64,000 nucleotides of DNA from positions 1-64,000 of the forward strand of contig NZ_MOLV01000004.1 in NCBI RefSeq assembly GCF_001870785.1. The letters run 5' to 3'. This DNA comes from Exiguobacterium sp. KRL4 (GTDB lineage Bacteria > Bacillota > Bacilli > Exiguobacteriales > Exiguobacteriaceae). The stretch's first letter is position 1, and each line of letters opens with the position of its first letter. Below are positions 1 to 9,301 of the stretch, piece after piece. The notes under the pieces were generated by a model, which was given only the letters and a program-made list of their open reading frames with translations, was not told the origin of the DNA and did no database searches. A program made the translations under genes and the position numbers.

Positions 1-56
1 GATGTGTGTGTCGTTTGTGTGTAGAATATTACAATCGCGAACACAGTGAATAGCTA

Positions 57-92
57 CAAAAGATGACTCCGGTACAATACCGAAGCCATCTC
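57..92 (-). terminator. Rho-independent terminator, minus strand
   Basis: Inverted repeat GATGaCTcCGGTA / TACCGaAGcCATC. Read on the minus strand it ends in TTTTG. It lies about 90 bases downstream of the VOC gene stop and is the likely end of that transcript. The U-tract is short. Confidence 0.5.
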
Positions 93-182
93 ATAGCAGC
101 TTAAAACGTTAAGGGTGCTTTTATTAAACTGTCCAAACTCTAGGGCTCAGTTCAGTCAATCGGAGAAACGGCGAGTTTTTTT

Positions 183-731
183 TTAGTGTCCGACTTCGCG
201 GACGACACGTAATGGAGGACCGGAAAAATCTTCGTACGCTTCGTCCATGTTTTTGGTGTACAATTCGATGACGTTCTGTTCGGTATCTTTGAAGTAAGCA
301 GAATACTCTTTGTCGTTTGAGGTTTCTTGTTCATCCCACTCACGAATCTTGACGGCAATCGAAGCCGCACGTAAAAATTCAAGTGCCTCGTCAAACTTGT
401 CTTTTTCGATATAAAAGGCACAGTGGACATGCATGCCCCCTTCATCATATAAACTGTCCCATTCCGTGACGGGAAGTCGTTTGACGGTCCGTTCTTCCAT
501 CGTGAAGTCACGTTTGAGCCAAAGCCCCAGTCGTGTGTTTCCACCGATGTAAAGCCAAGTTGCCCAAGATCCGTCGGTTTTTGCTTGCTCCTGACTTGGT
601 TCAGCGTCCTCGGGCGCCCACTGTTCGACGATTGGAATCCCAAGTATTCCATTCCAAAAGGCGACAGCACGCTCCATGTCCTCGACTTCTAGTACTAATT
701 CACATAATCCGGCAATCGGTAGACGTCCCAT
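183..731 (-). CDS. VOC (glyoxalase/bleomycin-resistance) family protein
   Basis: A 182-aa protein of the vicinal oxygen chelate fold. The N-terminal part (LCELVLEVEDMERAVAFWNGILG, about residues 9-31, opening LCELVLEVEDM) is the classic first beta-alpha unit of this family. The C-terminal part reads YFKDTEQNVIELYT, the usual DPDGNxIEL strand with the metal-ligand glutamate. The substrate cannot be told: family members include glyoxalases, dioxygenases and antibiotic-binding proteins. The start is supported by AGGAGG 9 bases upstream. It is divergent from recD2 across a 110-base gap and seems to be transcribed alone. Confidence 0.8.
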   Translation of the reverse strand: MGRLPIAGLCELVLEVEDMERAVAFWNGILGIPIVEQWAPEDAEPSQEQAKTDGSWATWLYIGGNTRLGLWLKRDFTMEERTVKRLPVTEWDSLYDEGGMHVHCAFYIEKDKFDEALEFLRAASIAVKIREWDEQETSNDKEYSAYFKDTEQNVIELYTKNMDEAYEDFSGPPLRVVREVGH

Positions 732-797
732 TATCCGTTCCTCCTATCGAAAATTAATTCAAGGTACGTTTCCCTCATTTAAAATCGACTAAACGAA

Positions 798-806
798 TGC
801 TATGAT
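798..806 (+). promoter_or_regulatory. Extended -10 promoter for recD2
   Basis: TGC-TATGAT, an extended -10 element, with a poor -35 (TTTAAA at 778-783, 17 bases upstream). It is placed 39 bases before the preferred recD2 start. Inferred from consensus only. Confidence 0.4.
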
Positions 807-844
807 AATGGCAGAGAACTGGAGTGAAGAAAGTAGGTGGAGCG

Positions 845-3070
845 ATGGAGCACCCCCATCATGTAGTAGGTCGAGTCAAACGTGTGCTGTTTTCCTCCGA
901 AGAAGAGGCCCATTCGATCGTCTTGATCACAATCAAAGAAAAGAACTTTGAATTAAAAGAAACGGAACTTGTCGTCACGGGGACAGGCGTCGGGATCGAA
1001 CTCGGCGGGACGTATCAAGCCTTTGGACGGTTGATCGACCATCCCCGATTCGGCAAACAATTAAAAGCAGAGCTGATTCGCCGGTCGGTCCCGATGACGA
1101 AACATGCGGCAGTCCGTTTTTTGACAAATGGTTCGTTTACCGGCATTGGTCCGAAAACAGCGAAAAATATCGTCGACGCCTTAGGTGAGGACGCGATTGA
1201 TGTCATCCTAAAAGACAGCAAGGCATTGGACCGCGTTCCGGGTCTCAAACAAAAACAGGCCGATGTGATTTTTAGTCGACTGGCGACGTTATATGGGGTC
1301 GATCAATTGATGCTCTTTTTAGCCCCGTTTGACGTCACACCAAAATTAGCGGCGAAGATTTATGCCGCTTACGAAGGAGACGCGATGGCACGAATTCGTG
1401 AAAATCCGTATTCCTTGATGTATGAAGTCAGTGGAATCGGGTTTAAAACAGCGGATCAGATTGCCTCGCATCTCGGTCTCGTCGGTTTACATCCGGAACG
1501 TGTCGCAGCTTCCATCATGCATATTCTAGAGCAAGAGGCAGCGGAAGGGCATGCCTTCGCGACGGTCGAATCCTTGTTGCAGCGGGCCCCTCGTCTACTG
1601 GGTGAAGACCCGGGCGAACGGCTCGAACAAGCAATCGAATTATTATTGACGGAAGATAAGGTCAAACTCGAAGAGGGCTGTTTGTACTTACCAACGATTT
1701 TTTATGCTGAAGTCCGGGCTGCAAAGGAGTTGGCCCGCGTCATGGCCAATGGGTCAGAACAAGAAGTCGATGTCGCAACGATCTTGTCGGCGATTGGTCA
1801 ACTGGAGGAACGTTTTGGAATGGAATATGCCGTCCAACAGCGGGAGGCAATTGAACTCGCGGTTAAAGCCCCGCTGATGGTGTTGACAGGTGGTCCAGGT
1901 ACCGGAAAAACGACAGTCATCAAGGGAATCCTGCACGCGTTACAGGAGATTCATGACTGGCCACTTGAAAAAAGTCAGGTCAAATCAGGTGAGGTCTATC
2001 CGTATGTCCTCGTCGCGCCGACCGGACGAGCGGCGAAACGTCTGTCGGAGGCAACGGACGTTCCGGCGATGACGATCCATCGTCTCTTGAAATATGATGG
2101 AACGAACTTTCAATTAAACGAAGATCAACCGATCACAGGAAAGGTGTTGATCATCGATGAATCGTCGATGATCGATATTTATCTGTTATCGAGTCTGTTA
2201 CGAGCAGTACCGAACGGAATGAAGATTTTATTTGTCGGGGACCGCGATCAACTACCATCGGTCGGACCTGGACAAGTCTTGGCGGATTTGATGGATACGG
2301 ACGGGATTCCGGTCGTCCGATTAAATGTCGTCCATCGCCAAGCCGAGGATTCGTCGATCCTTCGCCTGGCCCATGACTTGAAAAACCGTGTCACCTCGGC
2401 GGATTTACTTGCTCCGTTGTCCGATCGCCGGTTCTATTCACTGGCGCCGCAAGAATCCTTGCGTGGCATCGCGGCTTTTGCAGAAAAAGCACTGGCGAAA
2501 GGGTATTCGAAGTTCGATGTCCAAATTTTAGCGCCGACCTACCGGGGACAAGTCGGGATTGACGAACTGAACATCGTCCTCCAACAAGTCTATAATCCGG
2601 AAGCGCCAAAGAAACGGGAAGTCAAACAAGGGACACGCATTTACCGGAGTGGTGATAAGATTCTCCAACTCGTCAATAACGCGGAAGAAAACGTCTATAA
2701 CGGAGATATCGGGGAAATCGTCAATATCTTTTTTGCAAAAGAAAACGTCGATAAGGTCGATAAAATCATTGCTCGTTTTGATCAGACAGAAGTCGAATAC
2801 AACCGGAGTGACTGGGATCAGTTCACACATGCCTATGCGATTACGATTCATAAAGCGCAAGGGTCGGAATTTCCAATCGTCTTGATGCCTGTTTTCTTCA
2901 CAGGTGCCTTCAAACATTCTCGGAATCTGATTTATACGGCTGTGACACGGGCAAAAGCCAGTTTGCTGTTATTTGGTGATCCACGCGCCTTTTACAAAGC
3001 GTCGCAGGAGGAAGAACCACGTCGACGGACCCGGCTGATTGAACGACTGGGCGGGATGACAAAGACTTGA
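845..3070 (+). CDS. recD2: RecD-like ATP-dependent DNA helicase RecD2
   Basis: A 741-aa superfamily 1B 5'-3' helicase of the RecD2 (YrrC) type, which acts without RecBC in DNA repair and replication-fork maintenance. The N-terminal half holds helix-hairpin-helix segments (for example GIGPKTAKNIVDALGEDA and GIGFKTADQIASHLG) typical of RecD2. A Walker A motif GGPGTGKTT is near residue 350, Walker B is IIDESSMID, then VGDRDQLPSVG and the C-terminal AITIHKAQGSEF and YTAVTRAK motifs of UvrD/RecD helicases. The length matches the family. The frame is open from a GTG at 824, but AGGTGG sits just before ATG 845 and the family begins close to here, so 845 is chosen. In B. subtilis this gene (yrrC) also precedes alaS. 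Confidence 0.93.
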   Translation: MEHPHHVVGRVKRVLFSSEEEAHSIVLITIKEKNFELKETELVVTGTGVGIELGGTYQAFGRLIDHPRFGKQLKAELIRRSVPMTKHAAVRFLTNGSFTGIGPKTAKNIVDALGEDAIDVILKDSKALDRVPGLKQKQADVIFSRLATLYGVDQLMLFLAPFDVTPKLAAKIYAAYEGDAMARIRENPYSLMYEVSGIGFKTADQIASHLGLVGLHPERVAASIMHILEQEAAEGHAFATVESLLQRAPRLLGEDPGERLEQAIELLLTEDKVKLEEGCLYLPTIFYAEVRAAKELARVMANGSEQEVDVATILSAIGQLEERFGMEYAVQQREAIELAVKAPLMVLTGGPGTGKTTVIKGILHALQEIHDWPLEKSQVKSGEVYPYVLVAPTGRAAKRLSEATDVPAMTIHRLLKYDGTNFQLNEDQPITGKVLIIDESSMIDIYLLSSLLRAVPNGMKILFVGDRDQLPSVGPGQVLADLMDTDGIPVVRLNVVHRQAEDSSILRLAHDLKNRVTSADLLAPLSDRRFYSLAPQESLRGIAAFAEKALAKGYSKFDVQILAPTYRGQVGIDELNIVLQQVYNPEAPKKREVKQGTRIYRSGDKILQLVNNAEENVYNGDIGEIVNIFFAKENVDKVDKIIARFDQTEVEYNRSDWDQFTHAYAITIHKAQGSEFPIVLMPVFFTGAFKHSRNLIYTAVTRAKASLLLFGDPRAFYKASQEEEPRRRTRLIERLGGMTKT

Positions 3071-3095
3071 CTGGATGCGTCAGATAGGTAATAAT
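3067..3095 (+). promoter_or_regulatory. Sigma-A promoter of the alaS T-box operon
   Basis: TTGACT (3067-3072), 17-base spacer, AATAAT (3090-3095). The -35 overlaps the recD2 stop codon, so the alaS operon promoter begins inside the end of the upstream gene. Confidence 0.6.
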
Positions 3096-3104
3096 CACGT
3101 TAGA

Positions 3105-3355
3105 TGAATGGACGCAAAACGTTGATGGAAGTTAAGTAAGATGAATTGTTCATGTACCAGAGAGAGATGGAGTTGCTGCAACCATCTCCATGACGATTCG
3201 TCTGAAGCTCCTTCCGGAGTCGAGTGCAAACACTTGCGGGTAATCTCCGTTATTGGATTTTTCGAGGTAAAGAGAGGAACTGTCTTTACGAACGAGGGTG
3301 GTACCACGAGAGCGATGCTTTCGTCCCTTTTCAGGGATGAATGTATCGTTTTTTT
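3105..3355 (+). promoter_or_regulatory. T-box riboswitch leader of alaS (Ala specifier)
   Basis: The T-box sequence GAGGGTGGTACCACG is at 3294-3308. It is followed by an attenuator hairpin (CGATGC-TTCGTCCCT / AGGGATGAATG-ATCG, then seven T, about 3313-3355). Upstream lies the AGAGAG/GTTG signature of stem I (3159-3178). A GCT alanine codon follows GAA at 3204-3209 (GAA-GCT-C), matching the position of the specifier. Uncharged tRNA-Ala should pair with specifier and T-box to antiterminate alaS transcription. Confidence 0.9.
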
Positions 3356-3393
3356 GCGTTCAGGATAAACTAATCAATTCGGGGGTATTTTCG

Positions 3394-6036
3394 ATGAAAC
3401 CATTAAAGCCATTGACAGGTGCACAAATCCGTCAGATGTATCTCGATTTTTTCCAATCAAAAGGGCATGCAATCGAGCCAAGCGCGTCGCTCGTCCCGAT
3501 TGAAGATCCAACATTACTTTGGATCAACTCAGGTGTTGCGACCTTAAAAAAATATTTTGATGGACGTGTCATTCCAGAGAATCCACGAATCGTCAATGCT
3601 CAAAAATCGATTCGGACGAATGATATCGAAAACGTCGGGAAAACAGCCCGTCACCATACGTTTTTCGAGATGCTCGGAAACTTTTCCGTCGGCGATTACT
3701 TCCGTGAAGACGCGATCAAATGGGGCTGGGAACTGTTGACGAGTGATGACTGGTACGGCCTTGATCCGGACCGTCTTTCCGTGACGATTCATCCGGAAGA
3801 CGATGCAGCGCTTCAAATTTGGCTCGAACTGGGTGTGCCGGCTGAACGCATCATCCCGCTAGAAGATAACTTCTGGGAAATCGGAGAAGGTCCATCCGGT
3901 CCGAATACGGAGATTTTCTTTGACCGTGGACCGGCATTTGGTGACGATCCAAACGATTCCGAATTGTATCCGGGGGGCGAAAACGAACGGTACCTTGAAA
4001 TTTGGAACATCGTCTTCAGTCAGTACAACCATGACGGACATGGCAACTATACAGAATTGCCACGAAAAAACATCGATACAGGGATGGGACTCGAACGGAT
4101 GGCAAGTGTCATGCAGGATGTGCCAACGAACTTCGATACGGACTTGTTCATGCCGATCATCCATAAAACAGAAGCACTCAGTGGAAAAACGTACCGGGAA
4201 GATGCGAAACTCGATGTGGCGTTTAAAGTCATAGCCGACCACATCCGGACAGTAGCCTTCGCGATTGGAGATGGGGCATTGCCTTCAAATGAAGGGCGTG
4301 GTTATGTCTTACGCCGTCTGCTCCGTCGTGCCGTCCGTTATGCGAAGATGCTTGGCATCGAACGTCCGTTCATGCATGAACTCGTTGATACGGTCGGGAG
4401 TGTCATGGTGGACTTCTATCCACAAGTACCGGAGAAAGCAGACTTCATCAAACGTGTCATCAAAAACGAAGAAGAGCGGTTCCATGAGACGTTACATGAT
4501 GGTCTGGCCATCTTGAATACAGTGGCACAAACGGCTAAAAGTAATGGCGAACATACAATTAGTGGCGAAGATGCATTCCGCCTGTATGATACGTATGGCT
4601 TCCCGCTCGAGCTGACGGTCGAATACGCAGAAGACCACCAGATGTCCGTCGATGAAGAAGGTTTCAAACGGGCGATGGATGAGCAACGGAAGCGTGCCCG
4701 TGCTGCCCGTGAAGAGGGTGGTTCGATGCAGCAACAATCGGAAGTCCTCGCGACGTTAACCGTTCCGAGTCAATTCATTGGTTATACGGACCTTGAGACG
4801 GATGCGAAAATCATTGCTTTACTGCATGATGGAGAACGAGTGACAGAAGTCGCTGCAGGAGAAGAAGCACAACTCTTATTAGATATCACACCGTTTTATG
4901 CGGAGAGTGGTGGAGAAGTCGCGGATACAGGAACCATCGTCGGTGCAGACTTTGTACTGGATGTCAAAGATGTTCAAAAAGCACCAAATGGACAAAACTT
5001 GCATACGGTCATCGTCCGGACAGGGATCGCGTTGGCTGATGCAACGGTCCGGGCAACGGTCGAAGCCTCGTCACGTCAGGCAATCACGAAAAACCACACA
5101 GCGACTCATTTGTTGCATAAAGCCCTGAAGGATACGCTTGGTACACACGTCAATCAAGCGGGTTCGCTTGTATCAGCGGAACGTCTTCGTTTTGATTTCT
5201 CGCATTTTGGTGCAGTGACGGCAGAAGAATTAACGACGATCGAACAAGATGTCAACCAAGCAATCTGGGCATCACTCGCTGTTGAAATCGAAGAGATGAA
5301 TATTGCTGATGCAAAAGCAAAAGGTGCAATGGCTTTGTTTGGTGAAAAATATGGTGAGACGGTTCGTGTCGTTTCAGCGGGAACGTACTCGATCGAATTA
5401 TGCGGCGGAATTCATGTCAAGAACACAGCAGAAATTGGTCTGTTCAAGATTGTTTCCGAGTCCGGTATCGGTGCTGGGACACGTCGGATCGAAGCGGTCA
5501 CAGGTGCAGGTGCGTATCACGTCATGAACGGTCACTTGCAGACACTCGAGCAGGCGGCACGTGTACTGAAAACGAAAACAGCGGAAGTTCCAGGACGGAT
5601 CGAAGCGCTCCAACTCCAACTTCGTGAAACGGAACGCACAAACGAATCGTTACAAGCGAAGTTGTCGAACATCGAAGCAGCGTCACTCAAAGGTGATGTC
5701 GAACAAATCAACGGCGTTCAAGTCCTTGCTAAACAAGTCGACGTCCAAGACATGGACGCTCTCCGTGGCATGATGGACGAACTAAAAGGTAGCCTCGGTT
5801 CAGCAATCATCGTTCTTGGAAGTGCACAAGGCGATAAGGTCAATCTCGTTGCGAGTGTCTCAAAAGACTTGATCGATCAAGGGTATCACGCAGGTAAACT
5901 GATCAAGGAAGTCGCAACACGTTGCGGCGGCGGCGGCGGCGGCCGTCCGGATATGGCACAGGCGGGCGGAAAAGATCCTGCAAAATTGAACGAAGCGCTT
6001 GCGTTTACTTCACATTACGTGCAATCACTGGCATAA
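3394..6036 (+). CDS. alaS: Alanyl-tRNA synthetase
   Basis: An 880-aa class II synthetase that charges tRNA-Ala. The sequence shows the catalytic N-terminus ([46 protein letters not shown]), the editing domain zinc sites HTATHLLH and CGGIHV, and the C-terminal glycine-rich loop [15 protein letters not shown] before the end of the C-Ala domain. The frame opens upstream at 3298 inside the T-box, but family alignment and GGGGGT before ATG 3394 give the true start. It is controlled by the Ala T-box and followed within 40 bases by ireB, so probably heads that operon. Confidence 0.97.
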   Translation: MKPLKPLTGAQIRQMYLDFFQSKGHAIEPSASLVPIEDPTLLWINSGVATLKKYFDGRVIPENPRIVNAQKSIRTNDIENVGKTARHHTFFEMLGNFSVGDYFREDAIKWGWELLTSDDWYGLDPDRLSVTIHPEDDAALQIWLELGVPAERIIPLEDNFWEIGEGPSGPNTEIFFDRGPAFGDDPNDSELYPGGENERYLEIWNIVFSQYNHDGHGNYTELPRKNIDTGMGLERMASVMQDVPTNFDTDLFMPIIHKTEALSGKTYREDAKLDVAFKVIADHIRTVAFAIGDGALPSNEGRGYVLRRLLRRAVRYAKMLGIERPFMHELVDTVGSVMVDFYPQVPEKADFIKRVIKNEEERFHETLHDGLAILNTVAQTAKSNGEHTISGEDAFRLYDTYGFPLELTVEYAEDHQMSVDEEGFKRAMDEQRKRARAAREEGGSMQQQSEVLATLTVPSQFIGYTDLETDAKIIALLHDGERVTEVAAGEEAQLLLDITPFYAESGGEVADTGTIVGADFVLDVKDVQKAPNGQNLHTVIVRTGIALADATVRATVEASSRQAITKNHTATHLLHKALKDTLGTHVNQAGSLVSAERLRFDFSHFGAVTAEELTTIEQDVNQAIWASLAVEIEEMNIADAKAKGAMALFGEKYGETVRVVSAGTYSIELCGGIHVKNTAEIGLFKIVSESGIGAGTRRIEAVTGAGAYHVMNGHLQTLEQAARVLKTKTAEVPGRIEALQLQLRETERTNESLQAKLSNIEAASLKGDVEQINGVQVLAKQVDVQDMDALRGMMDELKGSLGSAIIVLGSAQGDKVNLVASVSKDLIDQGYHAGKLIKEVATRCGGGGGGRPDMAQAGGKDPAKLNEALAFTSHYVQSLA

Positions 6037-6070
6037 TAGAGAAGTAGTGTAAATGAAAGAGGTGATTAAC

Positions 6071-6340
6071 GTGAGTCAGATGGATCAAACGATGAAATTT
6101 AATTTTCCAGAAGACGATAGTAAAGCAGCGACACGTGAAGTGTTGTTGACGGTCTATCATGCTTTAGAAGAAAAAGGCTATCATCCGATCAACCAGATCG
6201 TCGGATATCTTCTTTCCGGGGATCCTGCTTACATTCCTCGTCATAACGATGCACGTAATATGATCCGAAAGATTGAACGTGATGAACTACTAGAAGAACT
6301 CGTGAAATCTTATTTATCGGAGAGTGGAGACAAAAAATGA
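6071..6340 (+). CDS. ireB: IreB family regulatory phosphoprotein (DUF965)
   Basis: An 89-aa protein (YrzL in B. subtilis). The sequence [20 protein letters not shown] is the hallmark of the family, followed by [22 protein letters not shown]. In Enterococcus faecalis, IreB is phosphorylated by the PASTA kinase IreK and regulates cephalosporin resistance, acting near peptidoglycan precursor synthesis. The start is a GTG at 6071 behind GAAAGAGGTG; the in-frame ATG at 6053 lacks a ribosome site and lengthens the protein beyond the family. The stop overlaps the ruvX start (ATGA), pointing to translational coupling. Confidence 0.92.
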   Translation: MSQMDQTMKFNFPEDDSKAATREVLLTVYHALEEKGYHPINQIVGYLLSGDPAYIPRHNDARNMIRKIERDELLEELVKSYLSESGDKK

Positions 6341-6759
6341 AGCGTGCGATCGGACTTGATGTCGGTTCAAAGACGATTGGTGTTGCGGTAAGTGATTTGA
6401 TGGGCTGGACGGCGCAAGGGATCGAGACCATCAAATGGACGGAGCCGGACTATCCTGTCGCCTTTAAACGGCTCGAGGTAATTATTAAGGAGTACGGTGT
6501 CGAAATCATCGTCATCGGACATCCTAAAAACATGAATGGGTCGATTGGACCGCGAGCAGAGGCCAGTGAAGCGTTTGCGCGTGAAATCGAGGCACATACT
6601 GGTCTTGCGAGCGTCCTCGTCGATGAACGGCTGACGACGATGCAGGCAGAACGTATGCTGATTGATGCAGATGTCAGTCGGAAAAAACGGAAACTCGTCA
6701 TCGATAAGATGGCGGCAGTCATGATCCTACAATCTTATTTGGATCGGGCAAATCGATAA
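6337..6759 (+). CDS. ruvX: Putative pre-16S rRNA nuclease / Holliday junction resolvase YqgF (RuvX)
   Basis: A 140-aa RNase H-fold protein. The first strand [15 protein letters not shown] carries the catalytic Asp, [16 protein letters not shown] is the YqgF loop, [14 protein letters not shown] holds the second acidic residue and [13 protein letters not shown] the third. Known family roles are 5' maturation of pre-16S rRNA and, by fold, Holliday junction resolution. It overlaps ireB by 4 bases and is 12 bases before the first DUF1292 gene, the same arrangement as yrzL-yrrK-yrzB of B. subtilis. Confidence 0.94.
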   Translation: MKRAIGLDVGSKTIGVAVSDLMGWTAQGIETIKWTEPDYPVAFKRLEVIIKEYGVEIIVIGHPKNMNGSIGPRAEASEAFAREIEAHTGLASVLVDERLTTMQAERMLIDADVSRKKRKLVIDKMAAVMILQSYLDRANR

Positions 6760-6771
6760 GGAGGAAATGAG

Positions 6772-7059
6772 ATGTCGGAAGAAAAACGGCAGTATCTCTT
6801 TCCTGATGAAGACGGTGGCGAACATCTTTTCGAAGAGTGGTACCGTTATGTCAGTGAACGAACCGGTAAAACGTATCTCTTTCTTGAGATGATCGGTCAC
6901 CCGGAAGAGGGCGCAGATGATCTGATCATCTGTGAAATCGACGAGTTTGGAGAAGGCGAAGACGATTTTGAGCTGAGCCTGATTGATGAAAACGATGAGC
7001 AGACTTGGGACGAACTCGAGACTGCATTAAAGGAGCGGATGAATGATGCAACAGAATGA
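6772..7059 (+). CDS. DUF1292 (YrzB-like) protein, first copy
   Basis: A 95-aa strongly acidic protein. It follows the DUF1292 pattern: a short beta strand (QYLFPDEDGGEHLFE), a KTYLFLE strand, then an acidic tail with EDDFELSLID. Function is unknown. AAGGAGG precedes the ATG. It overlaps the second DUF1292 gene by 17 bases, and the two are recognisable paralogues (KTYLFLEMIG vs KTYIFLEPIG; EDDFELSLI vs DNDFNLVPI). Confidence 0.82.
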   Translation: MSEEKRQYLFPDEDGGEHLFEEWYRYVSERTGKTYLFLEMIGHPEEGADDLIICEIDEFGEGEDDFELSLIDENDEQTWDELETALKERMNDATE

Positions 7060-7339
7060 ACCAACACGGTACGTAATTCCCGATGGCGAAGGTAATGATT
7101 TTGAGTTTGCGGAGCGTTTACGTTATGAAAGTCCACGTTCGAACAAAACATACATTTTCCTCGAGCCAATCGGTGCGGATTATGATGAAGCAGAAGAAGT
7201 CGACATCTTTGTCTATGAACTAGACGAATATGGTGATGGAGATAACGATTTTAATCTTGTTCCGATCGCAGAAGACGATGCAGAAACATGGGATGAGATT
7301 GAAGAAGTATTCAATACATTAGAAGACGAGCTTGACTAA
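7043..7339 (+). CDS. DUF1292 (YrzB-like) protein, second copy
   Basis: A 98-aa acidic protein (about a third Asp and Glu in its second half) of the same DUF1292 family as the gene it overlaps. Strands RYVIPDGEGNDFEF and KTYIFLEPIGADYD are followed by DEYGDGDNDFNLVPI and a C-terminal TWDEIEEVFNTLEDELD. AAGGAGCGG within the upstream gene serves as ribosome site; ATG at 7043 or 7046 is possible. A strong terminator follows. Function is unknown. The neighbour relation suggests a housekeeping role shared with ireB and ruvX. Confidence 0.82.
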   Translation: MMQQNEPTRYVIPDGEGNDFEFAERLRYESPRSNKTYIFLEPIGADYDEAEEVDIFVYELDEYGDGDNDFNLVPIAEDDAETWDEIEEVFNTLEDELD

Positions 7340-7353
7340 ACCGACTCGTGCAT

Positions 7354-7398
7354 AAGGTGACGTCGTGAGAGCAATGCTCTTTCGATGTCACCTTGTTT
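7354..7398 (+). terminator. Terminator of the alaS-ireB-ruvX-DUF1292 operon
   Basis: AAGGTGAC ... GTCACCTT flanks an inner GAGAGC-aat-GCTCT hairpin and is followed by GTTTT. Confidence 0.8.
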
Positions 7399-7419
7399 TA
7401 AGAGAAGAAGGAGGAACCG

Positions 7420-8568
7420 ATGGAGAATGAATGGAAGAAAAATGCTGAAACAGAACAGAAGCGCCGCCGGACATCGCGCCGGATTACGCTGATCATCCTT
7501 TCAGTGTTGTTCACGATTTTCTTAGTAGCAGGAGCAGCCATCTACATCTTTTTAAAGAGTTCACTTGAACCGGTCAACGAAGGAGCGACGAAGTCCGTCA
7601 AAGTCGAAATTCCGCTTGGCGCCGGAACAAGTACGATTTCAAGTATTCTCAAAGAAAAGGATTTAATCGCTAACGAAACGATTTTCCGTTATTACGTCCG
7701 CTACAAGAATGAATCGTCATTCCAAGCAGGGACGTATACCTTGACACAAGCGATGACACCAGACGAAATCATCAATGAGTTGAAGACCGGAACAATCATG
7801 AAAGCAGCGGATGTCAAAGTAACGATTCCTGAAGGGATTACGATGGACCGACAAATTGCCATCATCGCAAAAGCGACGGGCTTTAAGGCGGATTCGATTC
7901 GAAAATCCTTGACGGATGAGGCGTATATCAAAAGTTTGATTGAAAAGTATCCGATGTTGACGGATGAAGTGACGAAAGAAGGGGTCCTCTACTCGTTAGA
8001 AGGATACCTGTTCCCAGCGACATATGAGTTCGACAAAGGAAAGAGTATCAATCAAATCGCAGAAACGATGTTAGACGAGATGGAAAAGATTTATGATGCG
8101 AATGCGGATACGATCAACAAATCGGGTATGACCTTCCATGAAGTGTTGAGTCTCGGATCAATGGTCGAGCGGGAAGCGGCGACGCCAGACGATCGTCGCG
8201 AAATTGCCGGTGTCTTCACGAATCGCCTCAACGACGGAATGAAACTCCAATCGGATCCAACGGTCTGGTACGGTACGGGAGAAAATACAGCACTGACGAC
8301 GTTAAAAGATCTTGAGAACAATTCGAAATACAATACGTATAAATACGAAGGTATTCCGATTGGTCCGATATCGACCGTCAGCGAAGATTCAATCCTCGCC
8401 GTTCTTAATCCAAACGAGACAAAATATGTCTACTTCTTCGCCCGACCACCAAGTGATAAAAATCCACGTGGTCAAATCCTCTACGAAGAAACATACGAGG
8501 AGCACCAACGAAATGTCGTCAAGTATAAACCGGAATGGGTCGAATACGAAGCAAGTAAAGAGCAGTGA
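7420..8568 (+). CDS. mltG: Endolytic transglycosylase MltG (YceG-like)
   Basis: A 382-aa membrane-anchored lytic transglycosylase that cleaves nascent peptidoglycan and sets glycan chain length. A charged N-terminus (KKNAETEQKRRRTSRR) precedes one membrane helix at about residues 23-46. A LysM-like segment (VKVEIPLGAGTSTISSIL) follows, then the YceG catalytic core with GYLFPATYEF, the MVEREAA motif holding the catalytic Glu, and DPTVWYG and YNTYKYEGIPIGPI. Family length is normal. GGAGGAACCG precedes the ATG. It heads a cluster with trmR and udk, as yrrL does in B. subtilis. Confidence 0.93.
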   Translation: MENEWKKNAETEQKRRRTSRRITLIILSVLFTIFLVAGAAIYIFLKSSLEPVNEGATKSVKVEIPLGAGTSTISSILKEKDLIANETIFRYYVRYKNESSFQAGTYTLTQAMTPDEIINELKTGTIMKAADVKVTIPEGITMDRQIAIIAKATGFKADSIRKSLTDEAYIKSLIEKYPMLTDEVTKEGVLYSLEGYLFPATYEFDKGKSINQIAETMLDEMEKIYDANADTINKSGMTFHEVLSLGSMVEREAATPDDRREIAGVFTNRLNDGMKLQSDPTVWYGTGENTALTTLKDLENNSKYNTYKYEGIPIGPISTVSEDSILAVLNPNETKYVYFFARPPSDKNPRGQILYEETYEEHQRNVVKYKPEWVEYEASKEQ

Positions 8569-8613
8569 ACAGGGGTTGATCGGGGACGGTATGTTCGTTC
8601 CCGGTCAACCTGT
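8568..8613 (+). terminator. Imperfect hairpin between mltG and trmR
   Basis: ACAGGggTTGAtcGGGGACG pairs with CGTTCCCggTCAACCTGT around loop gtatgtt. It ends in TTTAT, a weak U-tract, so it may attenuate rather than fully terminate. Confidence 0.45.
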
Positions 8614-8639
8614 TTATGCGCAGAAGGAGTGAATTCTGA

Positions 8640-9281
8640 ATGAATGATTTTACAGCGTATGTCGAAGGAATGATCCGGCAACGTGATCCGTTGTTGCAGG
8701 AAATGGAAACATACGCGAAAGAGCACCACATTCCAATCATTGAACTGACGGGATCGGAAGTCTTATTATCGTTGTTGACGTTACAACAACCGAAACGAAT
8801 CCTCGAACTCGGAACAGCGATTGGTTACAGTGCAATCCGGATGGCTCGTGCCTTACCGGATGCCCACATCACGACGGTTGAACGAAATGCCAAACGATAT
8901 GCCGAAGCGAAAATGTTCATTGAACGGTCGGATGTCGCAGATCGGATTGACATCGTTTTTGCCGATGCAGTAGAATTAGCCGAAACACTTGATCAGGAGT
9001 TTGATGCCGTATTCATCGATGCGGCCAAAGGACAGTATAAAAAATTCTTTAACGGTTATGGGCGACTAGTGCCAATAGGCGGAGTTTTATACACGGATAA
9101 TCTGTTTTTGCATGGTGACGTACTCGAAACGGATCCAAAAACCTTTGACCGGAGAAGACGGCGTCTGGTTCGTCTTGTCAAAGAGTTTACGGCATGGATG
9201 ATGGAGCAAGACCAATATGATACGACGATTTTCCCACTCGGAGACGGTGTGTCCGTCAGTCGGAAAGTGAAGTCGGAATGA
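8640..9281 (+). CDS. trmR: tRNA 5-hydroxyuridine methyltransferase TrmR (YrrM)
   Basis: A 213-aa SAM-dependent O-methyltransferase of the class I CatO type. The SAM-binding motif is [16 protein letters not shown] (about residues 53-68), then TTVERN for ribose binding, and [16 protein letters not shown] with the metal-binding Asp. B. subtilis YrrM (TrmR) methylates ho5U34 of tRNA to mo5U34 at the wobble base, and the gene sits in the same place, after mltG. AAGGAGTG precedes the ATG. The trhP1/trhP2 (yrrN/yrrO) U32 peptidase-like genes that follow trmR in B. subtilis are absent here; udk follows directly. Confidence 0.87.
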   Translation: MNDFTAYVEGMIRQRDPLLQEMETYAKEHHIPIIELTGSEVLLSLLTLQQPKRILELGTAIGYSAIRMARALPDAHITTVERNAKRYAEAKMFIERSDVADRIDIVFADAVELAETLDQEFDAVFIDAAKGQYKKFFNGYGRLVPIGGVLYTDNLFLHGDVLETDPKTFDRRRRRLVRLVKEFTAWMMEQDQYDTTIFPLGDGVSVSRKVKSE

Positions 9282-9301
9282 ATGATGGAGGTACGAATTC
9301 A

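Noticed and set aside
1..56. GTGTGT-rich start of the window as a repeat or CRISPR-like element
   Set aside because: Only a few short GT runs with no regular spacing.
152..670. 172-aa minus-strand frame overlapping the VOC gene
   Set aside because: Shadow of the real gene in another frame; no family features and low-complexity composition.
3141..3368. 75-aa open frame in the alaS leader
   Set aside because: It lies wholly within T-box structure (specifier, T-box, attenuator) and has no matching ribosome site.
5926..5944. GGC triplet repeat in alaS
   Set aside because: It encodes the conserved glycine-rich loop before RPDMAQAG of AlaS, so is family sequence rather than a microsatellite expansion.
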